This document shows, piece after piece, positions 50,699 through 59,184 of a stretch of 64,000 bases of DNA. The notes beneath the pieces are model-generated. The model did no database searches and was not told the DNA's origin. It worked only from the letters and a program-made list of their open reading frames with translations. Location of the stretch: assembly GCF_000152805.1 (NCBI RefSeq), contig NZ_CH902578.1, positions 1,208,992 through 1,272,991 of the forward strand, read 5' to 3'. Position 1 is the stretch's first letter. The number at the start of each line of letters is the position of its first letter. This DNA is from Maritimibacter alkaliphilus HTCC2654 (GTDB taxonomy: Bacteria > Pseudomonadota > Alphaproteobacteria > Rhodobacterales > Rhodobacteraceae). The position numbers and the translations under genes were made by a program.

Positions 50699-51868
50699 TT
50701 ACTTGCCCCAGCCGAGATCGCCCACGGTGGCGATCACGCCCTTTTCGCGGTTGACCAGAAGGCCGCTTTCCGCGTCTCGCTCGACTTCGCGGATATAGAC
50801 GTTCTGCACGACGGTCCGCGTTTCCGGGTCCATGACCAGCGGGCCACGCGGGCTTTCCCATTCCAGCCCCTTCGCCGCTTCGATCGCTGCGGGCCCGTCG
50901 GATCCTGCCGCCTCGACCATTTCATAGATCAGGTGCGTGCCGTCATAGGCCCCGATGGTCGCCCAGTTGGTCACCGAGTCCGGGTGCAACTCGAGATTCT
51001 TTGCGATGAAGGCCCGGTTCATGTCGCTGTCGTGGTCGGCGGAGTAGTGGTAGGCGGTGGTGAGGCCGATGGCGGCATCCCCGAACGCCTGAAGGTTCGA
51101 TTCCTCCGTCTCGGCCGTGCCCAAGAACATGATCCCCTCGTCGCGCAGACCGTTCTCGTTATAGGTCTTGGTGAACCCGAAGGTGGGCGGGCCGCCGGGC
51201 AGGAAGGTGAACAGCGCATCCGGCGACTGGTCGCGGATCGACTGGATGAACGGCGTGAAGTCGGTGGTCGACAGCGGCATCCGGATCGAATCCAGCACCT
51301 CGCCCCCGGCCTCGGTGAAGGCCGCGACGAAGGCATTCTCGGCGTCGATCCCGGGGCCGTAATCCGTCACCGTCGTCACGACCGAGCGGATGCCCTGTTC
51401 ATAGGCCCATTCCGCCAGCGGCATCGAAACCTGCCAGAGCGTGTAGCTGGTGCGCAGATAGAATTCGGACTGCGCGTTGATCGCACTGGTGGCGGCGTTG
51501 AAGATCACCAGCGGCGTCTCGGACTGGTCGAGAAGCGGGGCGACGGCCATCGCGTTCGGCGTGAACACGTAGCCTGCAAGGTAATCCACCTGCTCCTTGA
51601 TCAGAAGCTCTTGGGTCAGGCTGCGGGCCTGATCCGGGTTCGGGCCACCTGAGTCCTTGTAGATGAACTCGATCTCGTGCTCGCCGGCGGTGGTGCCGTG
51701 CTCGGCCTGATAGACTTCGATCGCTTCCTGAAACTGTTTGCCGTAGAGCGCGAACGGCCCCGAAAACGGCGCGACGACGCCGACCTTGATCGTGTCGGCC
51801 TGCGCACCGAGGCTGGTTCCGAGCAACAGAAGAGCGGCGGCCGAAAGGCCGGTAAAACTGACTTTCAT
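50699..51868 (-). CDS. Branched-chain amino-acid type periplasmic binding protein
   Basis: A 389-residue binding protein of the Leu/Ile/Val family. A Sec signal peptide (LSAAALLLLGTSLGAQAD) is cleaved after AQA near residue 24, followed by TIKVGVVAPFSGPFALYGK, the usual first strand. Further: YKDSGGPNPDQARSLTQELL, YGPGIDAENAFVAAF. The ATG at 51868 has AGGGAGG upstream; a longer frame upstream crosses the operator and lacks a signal peptide. First gene of the importer operon, 57 bases after the candidate MarR site. Confidence 0.92.
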   Translation of the reverse strand: MKVSFTGLSAAALLLLGTSLGAQADTIKVGVVAPFSGPFALYGKQFQEAIEVYQAEHGTTAGEHEIEFIYKDSGGPNPDQARSLTQELLIKEQVDYLAGYVFTPNAMAVAPLLDQSETPLVIFNAATSAINAQSEFYLRTSYTLWQVSMPLAEWAYEQGIRSVVTTVTDYGPGIDAENAFVAAFTEAGGEVLDSIRMPLSTTDFTPFIQSIRDQSPDALFTFLPGGPPTFGFTKTYNENGLRDEGIMFLGTAETEESNLQAFGDAAIGLTTAYHYSADHDSDMNRAFIAKNLELHPDSVTNWATIGAYDGTHLIYEMVEAAGSDGPAAIEAAKGLEWESPRGPLVMDPETRTVVQNVYIREVERDAESGLLVNREKGVIATVGDLGWGK

Positions 51869-51925
51869 GATGTCCTCCCTTGGCCGGTTTCCCTCTCCGG
51901 CACGTTCATCACGTTCGTCAGGATT

Positions 51926-51941
51926 TGTTGCGATGTCAACA
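51926..51941 (-). promoter_or_regulatory. Candidate MarR operator before the importer operon
   Basis: Read on minus this is tgttgacatcgcaaca, identical over 16 bases to the site at 43333-43348. It again contains TTGACA in the -35 sense, here facing the binding-protein gene 58 bases away. The identity of sites more than 8 kb apart, one before each outer gene of the island, is strong evidence of a shared regulator. Confidence 0.6.
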
Positions 51942-52174
51942 GGAATTTCGAAACGGACCTTGTGGGGTGCCGGTGGCGGGGCTTCTCGAATGGGTCCGGG
52001 CAAGAGCAGGTTCACCCGCTTTCGTCGCGCCGAAGTTGTGTCCCTCACCGGACGTTTTGCGGGGGCAGCGCGTCGAGGTTGCGCCTTGGCTGGCTCGCCC
52101 TCGCATCTGAGAAACTTCGCTTTCACGGCTCGGCGGTGAGATACCCGTCCGAACCTGTGGCAACGGTTTCAAGG

Positions 52175-52190
52175 CGCTACAACTGTAGCG
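52175..52190. promoter_or_regulatory. 16-base palindrome in the divergent intergenic region
   Basis: cgctacaactgtagcg has perfect 7-base arms around a 2-base centre. This is a good size for a dimeric regulator site. It lies about 210 bases before the TPP-enzyme start and over 300 before the importer gene, so its target gene is unclear. Confidence 0.4.
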
Positions 52191-52335
52191 GATAAGCCTT
52201 TGATCTTACATCACGTTACGGCTGGCAAAGTAAGCGTCGCGGATGGTTCAAACCGAAGAGACAACCGCTACGCCCTCTCTCGTTCCACCAAGATCGGACA
52301 GACCTCCCGAACGTCTCCATTGCCCGACCCTGCGA

Positions 52336-52363
52336 ATTTCGCTAATCCGTGAGTTAGCGAAAT
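52336..52363 (+). promoter_or_regulatory. Perfect inverted repeat just upstream of the TPP-enzyme gene
   Basis: atttcgctaa and ttagcgaaat, 10-base arms with an 8-base centre, 34 bases before the ATG at 52398. It could be an operator or a hairpin in the 5' leader. A shorter related element with TTCGCT/AGCGAA arms lies at 54190-54205 before the TRAP genes. Confidence 0.5.
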
Positions 52364-52397
52364 CAAGACGCCAGCTCAGCCGGCCACGGGAGTCGAC

Positions 52398-54017
52398 ATG
52401 CCCAATCACCTGTTCGCGGGTCTCGCCCGCAGTCTCGCGGCACATGGCGTGACACATCTTTTCGGCGTCGTGGGCGATGCCAACGCCTATTTCGTCGATG
52501 CCTACGCGCGGCTGGACGGCACGCATTACGTCACCGCCGCGAACGAAAACGGTGCCGTGCTCATGGCCATCGGCGCTGCGATGCTGACAGGCGACGTCGG
52601 CTTTTGCACCGTCACCCACGGCCCGGCTTTGACCAATTGCGTCACGGCGCTTGCCGAGGGGGCGCGGTCGAATACGCCGATCGTGCTCCTGTGTGGCGAC
52701 ACGCCGGTGCACGACCGCGAGAACCTTCAGAACATCGACCAGAAGGCGGTGGTCCTGTCGTCGGGCGCGGGGTTCGAGCAAATGCGCAGCCCGCAAACGG
52801 CCCTCGACGATCTGGCGCGCGCCGTGCGACGTGCCAAGGCCGAGCGGCGGCCCATCGCCTTCAACATGCCCGCCGATTTCCAATGGTCCGATGTCGACGA
52901 CCATGACGTAAGCTGGGACGTGCCCGCCCTGCCCAAGACCGAGATCGAGGGCGACGCGCTGGACAACGCGGTCGGCATGATCGCCGCCGCGCGCAGGCCC
53001 GTTGTGCTGGCCGGGCGTGGTGCTATCGACGCGCGCGACGCATTGCTCGCGCTCGCCCGCCGTATCGAGGCGCCGGTGGCCACGACGATGCGCGCCAAGA
53101 ATCTGTTTCGGGGCGAGGCCCACGCGCTTGGCGTTTGCGGCACCGTCAGCACGCCGCAGGCGACCGATGCAATCATGGGCGCGGACTGCATCATCGCGTT
53201 CGGCGCATCGCTCAATTTCCACACGACGGCGCAGGGCGCATTCGTCAAGGACAAGCGCGTGATCCAGATTGCGGACCGGGCCTGCGACCTCGGCACCGGC
53301 GCGGTTGCGGACGTGTCGATTCTGGGCGACCCGGCGAGCGTGGCCGACACCTTTCGGTATTGGATCGACGAGGCGGACATCCCCGGCTCGGGCTTCACCA
53401 ACGATCTGCCCGCTCAGGGGTTGGACATGCCCCCGCCCGCGACCGCAACGACCCCGCGCGACGGCTCGGTGGATTTCCTGACCACGCTGGCGCGGCTGAA
53501 CGACATTCTGCCCTCGGATCGCACATTGGTCACGGACGCGGGCCGCTGGATGGTCAAAAGCTATGGCCTGCTGACGGCCCCCGGCCCCCGCGACCACGTG
53601 ACCTCGGCAAGTTTCGGGGCCATCGGGCTTGGCCTTGCCACCGCCGTCGGCGCTGGCGTGATGCGGCCGGACCGCCCGACCGTGCTGTTCTGCGGTGACG
53701 GCGGCTTCATGCTCGGCAATCTGGCCGAGTTCCATTCGGCGGTGCGCGCGGGCCTCGACCTGATCGTGGTGCTGTTCAATGACGGGAGCTACGGGGCCGA
53801 GCATATCCAGTTTCGCGACAAGCAGCTCGACCCCTCAATCACCTTGTTCGACTGGCCGGAGTTCACGACCGTCGCCCGCGCATTGGGCGGCGACGGGGTG
53901 GCGATCCGCTGCGCGGGTGATCTGGATGCTCTCCCGGAGGCTCTTGAAAACAGGCCCCGCACGGCGCCGTTTCTGATCGACGTCCACCTCGACCCCGACT
54001 TCGTCGCGATGTGGTGA
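52398..54017 (+). CDS. Thiamine diphosphate-dependent enzyme (acetolactate synthase/benzoylformate decarboxylase-like)
   Basis: A 539-residue enzyme of the ThDP decarboxylase/synthase group. The N-terminal PYR domain has GVTHLFGVVGDAN and the activating Glu in AANENGAVLMA near residue 50. The central domain has VVLAGRGAIDARDALLALA, and the C-terminal PP domain has the metal/ThDP motif GDGGFMLGNLAEFHSAV with FNDGSYG. Catalytic small subunits or FAD-binding hallmarks of true acetolactate synthase are not obvious, so a 2-oxo-acid decarboxylase or lyase is as likely. GGGAG lies seven bases before the ATG. It stands alone, codirectional with the TRAP operon. Confidence 0.85.
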   Translation: MPNHLFAGLARSLAAHGVTHLFGVVGDANAYFVDAYARLDGTHYVTAANENGAVLMAIGAAMLTGDVGFCTVTHGPALTNCVTALAEGARSNTPIVLLCGDTPVHDRENLQNIDQKAVVLSSGAGFEQMRSPQTALDDLARAVRRAKAERRPIAFNMPADFQWSDVDDHDVSWDVPALPKTEIEGDALDNAVGMIAAARRPVVLAGRGAIDARDALLALARRIEAPVATTMRAKNLFRGEAHALGVCGTVSTPQATDAIMGADCIIAFGASLNFHTTAQGAFVKDKRVIQIADRACDLGTGAVADVSILGDPASVADTFRYWIDEADIPGSGFTNDLPAQGLDMPPPATATTPRDGSVDFLTTLARLNDILPSDRTLVTDAGRWMVKSYGLLTAPGPRDHVTSASFGAIGLGLATAVGAGVMRPDRPTVLFCGDGGFMLGNLAEFHSAVRAGLDLIVVLFNDGSYGAEHIQFRDKQLDPSITLFDWPEFTTVARALGGDGVAIRCAGDLDALPEALENRPRTAPFLIDVHLDPDFVAMW

Positions 54018-54315
54018 CCCGTCCCGTATTTTGCGACGGCGCAGGCCTCCGTCTCATAAAGCGGGACAAAATCGGCGTCATCTCACTTTTCGGGACACGA
54101 GTTGTCACAGGATGGAGTGAATTTTCCCGCACGAATAAGCCATGAAATCATAGGGATATGTCGCGTCACCCCACCTTCACGCAAAATTTTTCGCTTACCA
54201 GCGAATTAGCCAAGCATGAAATCTTGTCCCACAAAGTAGGAGGTGCTAGCGTTCCTGACATCGCGGCCCACGCCGCGACAAGGACAAGCGCCGGAGACGG
54301 CACAGGGAGGAACTG
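54018..54315 (+). promoter_or_regulatory. Control region of the TRAP transporter operon
   Basis: About 300 bases without a gene. It contains an inverted repeat at 54190-54205 (ttcgct-tacc-agcgaa) and a possible sigma-70 type promoter with TTGTCC at 54224-54229, a 17-base spacer and TAGCGT at 54247-54252. The strong ribosome site AGGGAGG comes just before the DctP ATG. Confidence 0.4.
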
Positions 54316-55524
54316 ATGACATTCAAGACTTGGACAAGTGTGTCCGCCGTCGCGCTGATCGCGATGTCGGTCACGTCGCAGGCCACAGCGCAGGAATGGC
54401 TCGACAATCTCGAGCCCATGACCCTGAAACTCGCCGATTTCTCGGGCGACCAGAACGCCAACTTCGGCAAGGCAATGGTCGCGTGGGAGGAGTCGATCAC
54501 CGAATTCACCGACGGCAAGATCACGTTCGAGAACTACTGGTCCTCGTCCCTGCTGGGTGCGCTCGACACGCTGTCGGGCGTGGGCGACGGGGTGGCCGAC
54601 ATCGGCCTTATCATCCCGTCCTACATGCCGCAGGAACTGCCCGTGGGATCGTGGCTTTTCGGCATGGGTGCCGCCCTGTCCGGCTCGACCGTGCACGACG
54701 TGGCGGCGGGCGGTGCAGCCGCGCTGGAAACCGTGCTGACCTTCGAGCCGCTGACGCAGGAATATGCCAGCCACAACGTGAAGGTGCTGCAAGCCACGGC
54801 GACGCCCGCTTACAACTTGCTGTGCAACACGCCGATCTCGACCCCCGAAGACGCGCAGGGCAAACGCGCCCGCGCCATCGGTGCCGTCTGGTCGCAGACC
54901 GCCGAGGCGCTCGGCATGACGCCCGTGTCGATCGCTTGGGGCGAGGCCTATGAGGGCCTGCAACGCGGCGTGTTCGACTGCATGGTCATCAACCCGAACC
55001 AATATGCGGACGGGCTGGTGCTGAAAGACGTCGCGCCGGAATACGTGCCGGTGACGATGGCGCAGCTTCAGGCCTCGACCTGGGTGATGAATCTCGACGT
55101 CTGGAACGACTTTCCGAAAGAGCTTCAGGACTTCATCACGCAGGCCAACGTGAAGGCCGCCTATGACATCTGGGAAGGCTACATGGACATCGAGGCCAAG
55201 GCGGGCGAGTTGATCGCCGCTGGCGACGTGATCCACACGAACGACGTCTCGGCACTGGAGCCCATCGCCAAGGAACAGCGCGCGGCCTATGTCGCGGGTC
55301 TGGCCGACACGGCACCGGACAGCGTGAGCGATCCGCAGGCCTTCGTCGACGACTATCAAGCGCGCATCGCCTACTGGACCGAGGCGCTGGTCGCCGATGG
55401 TTACGAAGTGGCCGAGCGCACGCCTGAGGCCATCGTGGACGCCTTCGCCGGACTGTCCGAGGTGGACCTGTCGAACTTCTACGAGAAGTTCAATTCCGAG
55501 GTCACGCCCGGCCTTATGAACTGA
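54316..55524 (+). CDS. dctP: TRAP transporter solute-binding protein (DctP)
   Basis: A 402-residue periplasmic binding protein. A Sec signal peptide (WTSVSAVALIAMSVTSQATA) is cleaved before QEWLDN near residue 26. DctP-family blocks are GKRARAIGAVWSQTAEALGM, then VSIAWGEAYEGLQRGVFDCM and WVMNLDVWNDFPKELQDFI. At about 400 residues it is somewhat longer than the common 330. It captures an organic acid for the DctQ/DctM membrane parts encoded next; substrate unknown. Confidence 0.9.
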   Translation: MTFKTWTSVSAVALIAMSVTSQATAQEWLDNLEPMTLKLADFSGDQNANFGKAMVAWEESITEFTDGKITFENYWSSSLLGALDTLSGVGDGVADIGLIIPSYMPQELPVGSWLFGMGAALSGSTVHDVAAGGAAALETVLTFEPLTQEYASHNVKVLQATATPAYNLLCNTPISTPEDAQGKRARAIGAVWSQTAEALGMTPVSIAWGEAYEGLQRGVFDCMVINPNQYADGLVLKDVAPEYVPVTMAQLQASTWVMNLDVWNDFPKELQDFITQANVKAAYDIWEGYMDIEAKAGELIAAGDVIHTNDVSALEPIAKEQRAAYVAGLADTAPDSVSDPQAFVDDYQARIAYWTEALVADGYEVAERTPEAIVDAFAGLSEVDLSNFYEKFNSEVTPGLMN

Positions 55525-55532
55525 ACCTCTCC

Positions 55533-55560
55533 GGCCCGCCCCCCAAAGCCGGGGCGGGCC
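55533..55560 (+). terminator. Hairpin between dctP and dctQ
   Basis: A perfect 10-base inverted repeat (ggcccgcccc/ggggcgggcc) with an 8-base loop just after the dctP stop and no T-run. This is likely to protect the dctP message or attenuate readthrough, so that the binding protein is made in excess of the membrane parts. Confidence 0.6.
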
Positions 55561-55603
55561 GCCCTTGCTTCGCCGCCGTTTCGGGTGAAGGATTTCAAAC
55601 ATC

Positions 55604-56179
55604 ATGACCGACGTGAACCGACCCGCTGACCCGACCGGCCCCGGGCCGACCGACCCCGCGCTGTTGCGGCTTGTCGACGGCTTGGCATTGGCCCTCGCCC
55701 TGATCGCAGGTGTCGCGCTGGTACTTCTCGCCGTGAACGTGCTGGTCGACGTGACGGGGCGCGCGGCGATGAACCGGCCCTTCCCCGGCACGCTGGAATA
55801 CACCCAGAACTGGTGGATGCCGACGCTCACGCTGATGGCCTTCGCCTTCACCGAATGGAAGCAGGAACATATCAAGGTGACGATCCTGCTCGACACGCTT
55901 CCGGCAACGATGCGCCGGATGGTCGAAGGGGTCTTCGGTCTGATCGCCACCGTTCTGCTTCTGGTGCTGGCGTATCATGCGTTCAACGAGGCGATGGATG
56001 CGGCCGCTTTCGGCAAGACCACGTCGTCCAGCCCGCCGGTCGCCGTCTGGCCCACCATGTTCATGGCCCCCGCGGGGGTTCTGGCCCTTGCCCTGCAAAC
56101 CGCGGCCACCAGCTTTCGCTATTTCTCGGGGCGCTATCCGCTGCCCGACACGGTCCATGCCGAAGGGGAAGCCGTATGA
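55604..56179 (+). CDS. dctQ: TRAP transporter small permease (DctQ)
   Basis: A 191-residue protein with four hydrophobic spans, starting with LALALIAGVALVLLAVNVLV; then GTLEYTQNWWMPTLTLMAFA and FTEWKQEHIKVTILLD, characteristic of DctQ (the ExxE/TEWKxxHI region). Overlaps DctM by four bases. Confidence 0.92.
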   Translation: MTDVNRPADPTGPGPTDPALLRLVDGLALALALIAGVALVLLAVNVLVDVTGRAAMNRPFPGTLEYTQNWWMPTLTLMAFAFTEWKQEHIKVTILLDTLPATMRRMVEGVFGLIATVLLLVLAYHAFNEAMDAAAFGKTTSSSPPVAVWPTMFMAPAGVLALALQTAATSFRYFSGRYPLPDTVHAEGEAV

Positions 56180-57648
56180 GCGCCGAGGCCGCCACCCTGT
56201 CCCGCCCCGCCTCGCGCGTCGGCGTCGTGATCTTCGTCATCGCGCTCATCGTCGCGGGCGGGTCGCTTTACCTGATGCTCGCAGGCGATCTTCCGAAACA
56301 GATCGTGGGGCTTCTGATCGTGCTTCTGTCCATCGTGCTTCTGCTCATGGGCATCCCTGTCGGGGTCGCGATGCTGGGCGCTGCCGTGATCGGGCTTTAC
56401 AGCCTGTCGGGCGCGCGGGTTGTGCGCTCGACCATGGAGAGCGTGGCCTTCGACGCGACCGCGTCGTGGTCCCTGTCCGTCATTCCGATGTTCATCCTGA
56501 TGGGCATGATCCTGTGGAAATCCGGCCTCACGACCTCGGCCTTCGGCGCGGCGCGCGTGTGGCTGGGCTGGATGCCTGGCGGGCTGGCGGTCGCCACGAA
56601 TTTCGCGGGCGCGGCGCTGGCAGCCAGTTCCGGCAGCACCATCGGCATCACCTATGCGCTGGGGCGCGTGTCGATCCCCGAAATGCTGAAATCCGGCTAC
56701 AGCCCGCAACTGGCGGTGGGCAGCGTCGCCGCAGCGGGCACGCTGGGGCAGATCATCCCGCCCAGTCTTTTGCTCGTCGTCTATGCCGGGGCCGCGTCCT
56801 TGCCGGTCGGACAACAGCTTCTGGCCGGCGTCATTCCGGGCCTGCTCCTCGCCTTTGCCTTCGCCGCGATGATCGTGGTCAGCGCCAAGCTGCGCCCCGG
56901 CCTTGCCCCGCGTGTCGATATGTCGGACGTGACATGGGGGATGCGCTGGCGCTCGGCGCTCGACGTCATCCCCATCGCCATCGTCATCACCATCGTGATC
57001 GGCGGGCTGTTCGCGGGCATCTTCACCGCGACCGAGGCCGGGGTCTGCGGCATGTTCGCCGCCTTGATCCTTGGCGCCATCCATCTGTTTCGCACCGGAG
57101 GCGGGTTTCGCGCGGTGGTCCGAATGCTGCGCGAGTCCCTGATCGGCACGCTGACCGGCACCGCCTCGGTCTTTCTGCTGATCGTCGGCGTCGCCGTCCT
57201 GACCCGCGCCATGGCGCTCAGTCAGGTGCCCAACTTCATCGCGACCGAAATCGCGGAACTCGGGCTCGGACGCATTGAGCTTCTGTTCATCCTGATCGTC
57301 GCCTACCTGATCCTCGGCATGTTCATGGACACGCTGGCGATGATGCTACTCACCATCCCCGTTCTGCTCTCGCCGCTTATCTCGGTCGGCGTCGATCCGC
57401 TCTGGTTCGGCGTGTTTCTTGTCGTGATGGCCGAAGTCGGGCTGCTGACCCCGCCCCTTGGTATCCTGACGTTCATCGTCCACCGGATCGCGTCGGACCC
57501 CGAGGCGAACCTCGGCAAGCCCATTTCCCTCGGCACCGTGTTTCTGGGCGTACTGCCCTTCGCCCTCACCGCCATCGCGGTGGTGATCCTTCTGATCCTC
57601 GTGCCGGGCATCGTGACGTGGTTGCCCGGCGCCAGCACGATGCGATGA
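56176..57648 (+). CDS. dctM: TRAP transporter large permease (DctM)
   Basis: A 490-residue permease with about 12 to 13 hydrophobic spans. DctM blocks: LSVIPMFILMGMILWKSGLT, FAGAALAASSGSTIGITYAL, LGQIIPPSLLLVVYAGAASL and AEVGLLTPPLGILTFIVHR. The ATG at 56176 is in a 4-base overlap with DctQ; a longer upstream frame lies within that gene. Sodium-driven uptake together with DctP and DctQ. Confidence 0.93.
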   Translation: MSAEAATLSRPASRVGVVIFVIALIVAGGSLYLMLAGDLPKQIVGLLIVLLSIVLLLMGIPVGVAMLGAAVIGLYSLSGARVVRSTMESVAFDATASWSLSVIPMFILMGMILWKSGLTTSAFGAARVWLGWMPGGLAVATNFAGAALAASSGSTIGITYALGRVSIPEMLKSGYSPQLAVGSVAAAGTLGQIIPPSLLLVVYAGAASLPVGQQLLAGVIPGLLLAFAFAAMIVVSAKLRPGLAPRVDMSDVTWGMRWRSALDVIPIAIVITIVIGGLFAGIFTATEAGVCGMFAALILGAIHLFRTGGGFRAVVRMLRESLIGTLTGTASVFLLIVGVAVLTRAMALSQVPNFIATEIAELGLGRIELLFILIVAYLILGMFMDTLAMMLLTIPVLLSPLISVGVDPLWFGVFLVVMAEVGLLTPPLGILTFIVHRIASDPEANLGKPISLGTVFLGVLPFALTAIAVVILLILVPGIVTWLPGASTMR

Positions 57649-57713
57649 GCGGCGCGGCTTGCGAACCCTGCGCGCCCGGTGGCAAAAGGCGCGACGCGTG
57701 AAAGGACACTTCG

Positions 57714-58340
57714 ATGAACGCGAGCGTTGAACTGGGCCCCAAGAAAGAGCGGCGCGAGGAATCCGACCGCCGGATGCTGCGCGCGGCCATGGCGCTTATC
57801 CGCAAAAAGGGCATCTCCGGCGCGAACCTCGCACAGATCGGACTCGATGCGGGTTACAGCAAGGGCCTCCCGGTGCAGCGGTTCGGCACCAAGCTCGCCC
57901 TCCTGATCGCCGTGCTCGACGCGATCGAGGACCGCTTCCTGCGCCATGTCGAAAAGCGTGTGGGCGACCGCCGGGGCTGCGCGGCGCTGGCCGAACGCAT
58001 CCGCCTGCAACTCGACGCCGTGCGCGACATGCCCGACAGCGCCATCGCCCTGTATCACCTGATCGTCGAATCCATGGGCGCGAGCCCGGACCTGCAACCA
58101 CGTGTCGCGTCGCTTCAGGCGGCCTATCACGCCAACCTGCGCAGCTACCTGAAACAGGCGCAGGACATGGGCGAGTTGCTTCCCGATATCGACATCGACC
58201 AGAGCGCGCGCATGATCTCAGGTACGATCAGCGGTATGAGCATTCAGGCCATCGTGGACGGTCATACGGACAGGCTGGCCGACGATGCCACATACCTTGC
58301 CGAAATGTTCATTCGGCACGTCGCACGCGGCCCGACCTAA
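57714..58340 (+). CDS. TetR-family regulator
   Basis: A 208-residue regulator. The N-terminal HTH reads RMLRAAMALIRKKGISGANL, then AQIGLDAGYSKGLPVQRFGT; the usual Tyr-x-His-Phe is changed (VQRF) but the Phe and the following Lys are kept. The remainder is a helical ligand domain. It has GAAAGGA upstream of the ATG and follows DctM by 65 bases, so it is probably in the TRAP operon and controls it. Its stop codon overlaps the IclR stop on the other strand. Confidence 0.88.
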   Translation: MNASVELGPKKERREESDRRMLRAAMALIRKKGISGANLAQIGLDAGYSKGLPVQRFGTKLALLIAVLDAIEDRFLRHVEKRVGDRRGCAALAERIRLQLDAVRDMPDSAIALYHLIVESMGASPDLQPRVASLQAAYHANLRSYLKQAQDMGELLPDIDIDQSARMISGTISGMSIQAIVDGHTDRLADDATYLAEMFIRHVARGPT

Positions 58341-59116
58341 CCGACGGGCCCGATCCGGTCCTCGGTCGCGTCGATCTCTTCCGAAATGATCCGCTTCCAG
58401 TCCTCGATACGGGTGTCGTTCACATCCTGTGCGTGGACGGCAATGGAAATGGCAAGGTCCGGCTGGTCCGAGAAGGCCCTGATGCCCCGCCCCAACCCGA
58501 AGATCGAGCGATAGGCCCGCCCCCGGCTTTCCGCAAATCCGGTGCGGCGGGCGCGTTCCATCGCGTCGCGCACGCTGTCGGCGCTCAGGCTTTCGAAGGC
58601 GTCGAACTCCGGCGCGATGGCCGCGATCACCCGTTCGGCGGTCGCGTCCGGCAGCCCGGCGAGAAGTGCGGTGGCCCCCGCCCCGACGCCCAGATAGCGC
58701 CGCTGGCCGACTTCGACCGGGATCACGCGGATCACGGTGCGGCCTTCGGCCTTGTGAATGCACACCGCCTCGAACCCCGAGCGGCGCATCAGGTAGGTGG
58801 TCACGTTCGCGCGTTCGGCCACCCGGTCGACGCAGGCCGTCCACGGGGCGAGGCCCAGCACGCGGTCGCTGACGGCGAGGCCGAGCTCGTAGCTGAGCAT
58901 CCCCACCTCGTAACGGCGGGTGTCGGCGTTGTAGGCGGCCAGCCCGGTATCGGTGAGGCTCTTCAGGATGCGGTGGGTGGTCGAGCGCGGCAGACCCACG
59001 GCTTCGGAAATCGTGCGCAGGGTCTTGGGCGCGTCGCCAGACACATGCGCGATCTGCTTCAGGATCGCCGCCGCGCGCCGGATCGCCTGGGTTCCGTCCT
59101 GATTGCCGTCTTTCAT
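58337..59116 (-). CDS. IclR-family regulator
   Basis: A regulator of about 259 residues. The N-terminal HTH is AIRRAAAILKQIAHVSGDAP, then LRTISEAVGLPRSTTHRILK; the C-terminal effector domain includes YLGVGAGATALLAGLPD and RGIRAFSDQPDLAISIAVHA. The ATG at 59116 gives the usual IclR length; an ATG 18 codons further upstream (59170) is possible. It is the last gene after the CoA-ligase in the acyl-CoA operon and probably regulates it. Confidence 0.9.
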   Translation of the reverse strand: MKDGNQDGTQAIRRAAAILKQIAHVSGDAPKTLRTISEAVGLPRSTTHRILKSLTDTGLAAYNADTRRYEVGMLSYELGLAVSDRVLGLAPWTACVDRVAERANVTTYLMRRSGFEAVCIHKAEGRTVIRVIPVEVGQRRYLGVGAGATALLAGLPDATAERVIAAIAPEFDAFESLSADSVRDAMERARRTGFAESRGRAYRSIFGLGRGIRAFSDQPDLAISIAVHAQDVNDTRIEDWKRIISEEIDATEDRIGPVG

Positions 59117-59184
59117 TCTGGTCTTGCCTTCCGTTCGCCCAGCGCGATCGGCACCGAACATCGCCTGCACGCGCCGAACCGCAC

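Larger units (their letters stand above)
51869..52397 (+). other. Divergent intergenic region between the binding-protein and TPP-enzyme genes
   Basis: About 530 bases without a credible gene. It holds the candidate MarR site (51926-51941), a 16-base palindrome (52175-52190) and a 28-base inverted repeat (52336-52363), each listed separately. The stretch 51950-52170 shows nothing recognisable. Confidence 0.5.

Noticed and set aside
49778-51652. A 624-codon plus-strand frame opposite LivH and the Liv binding protein
   Set aside because: The minus-strand genes have unmistakable signatures, whereas the plus product is a His/Arg/Asp-rich shadow.
52398-54017. True biosynthetic acetolactate synthase (ilvB)
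   Set aside because: No ilvN-like small subunit follows and the context is catabolic; the general ThDP-enzyme call is safer.
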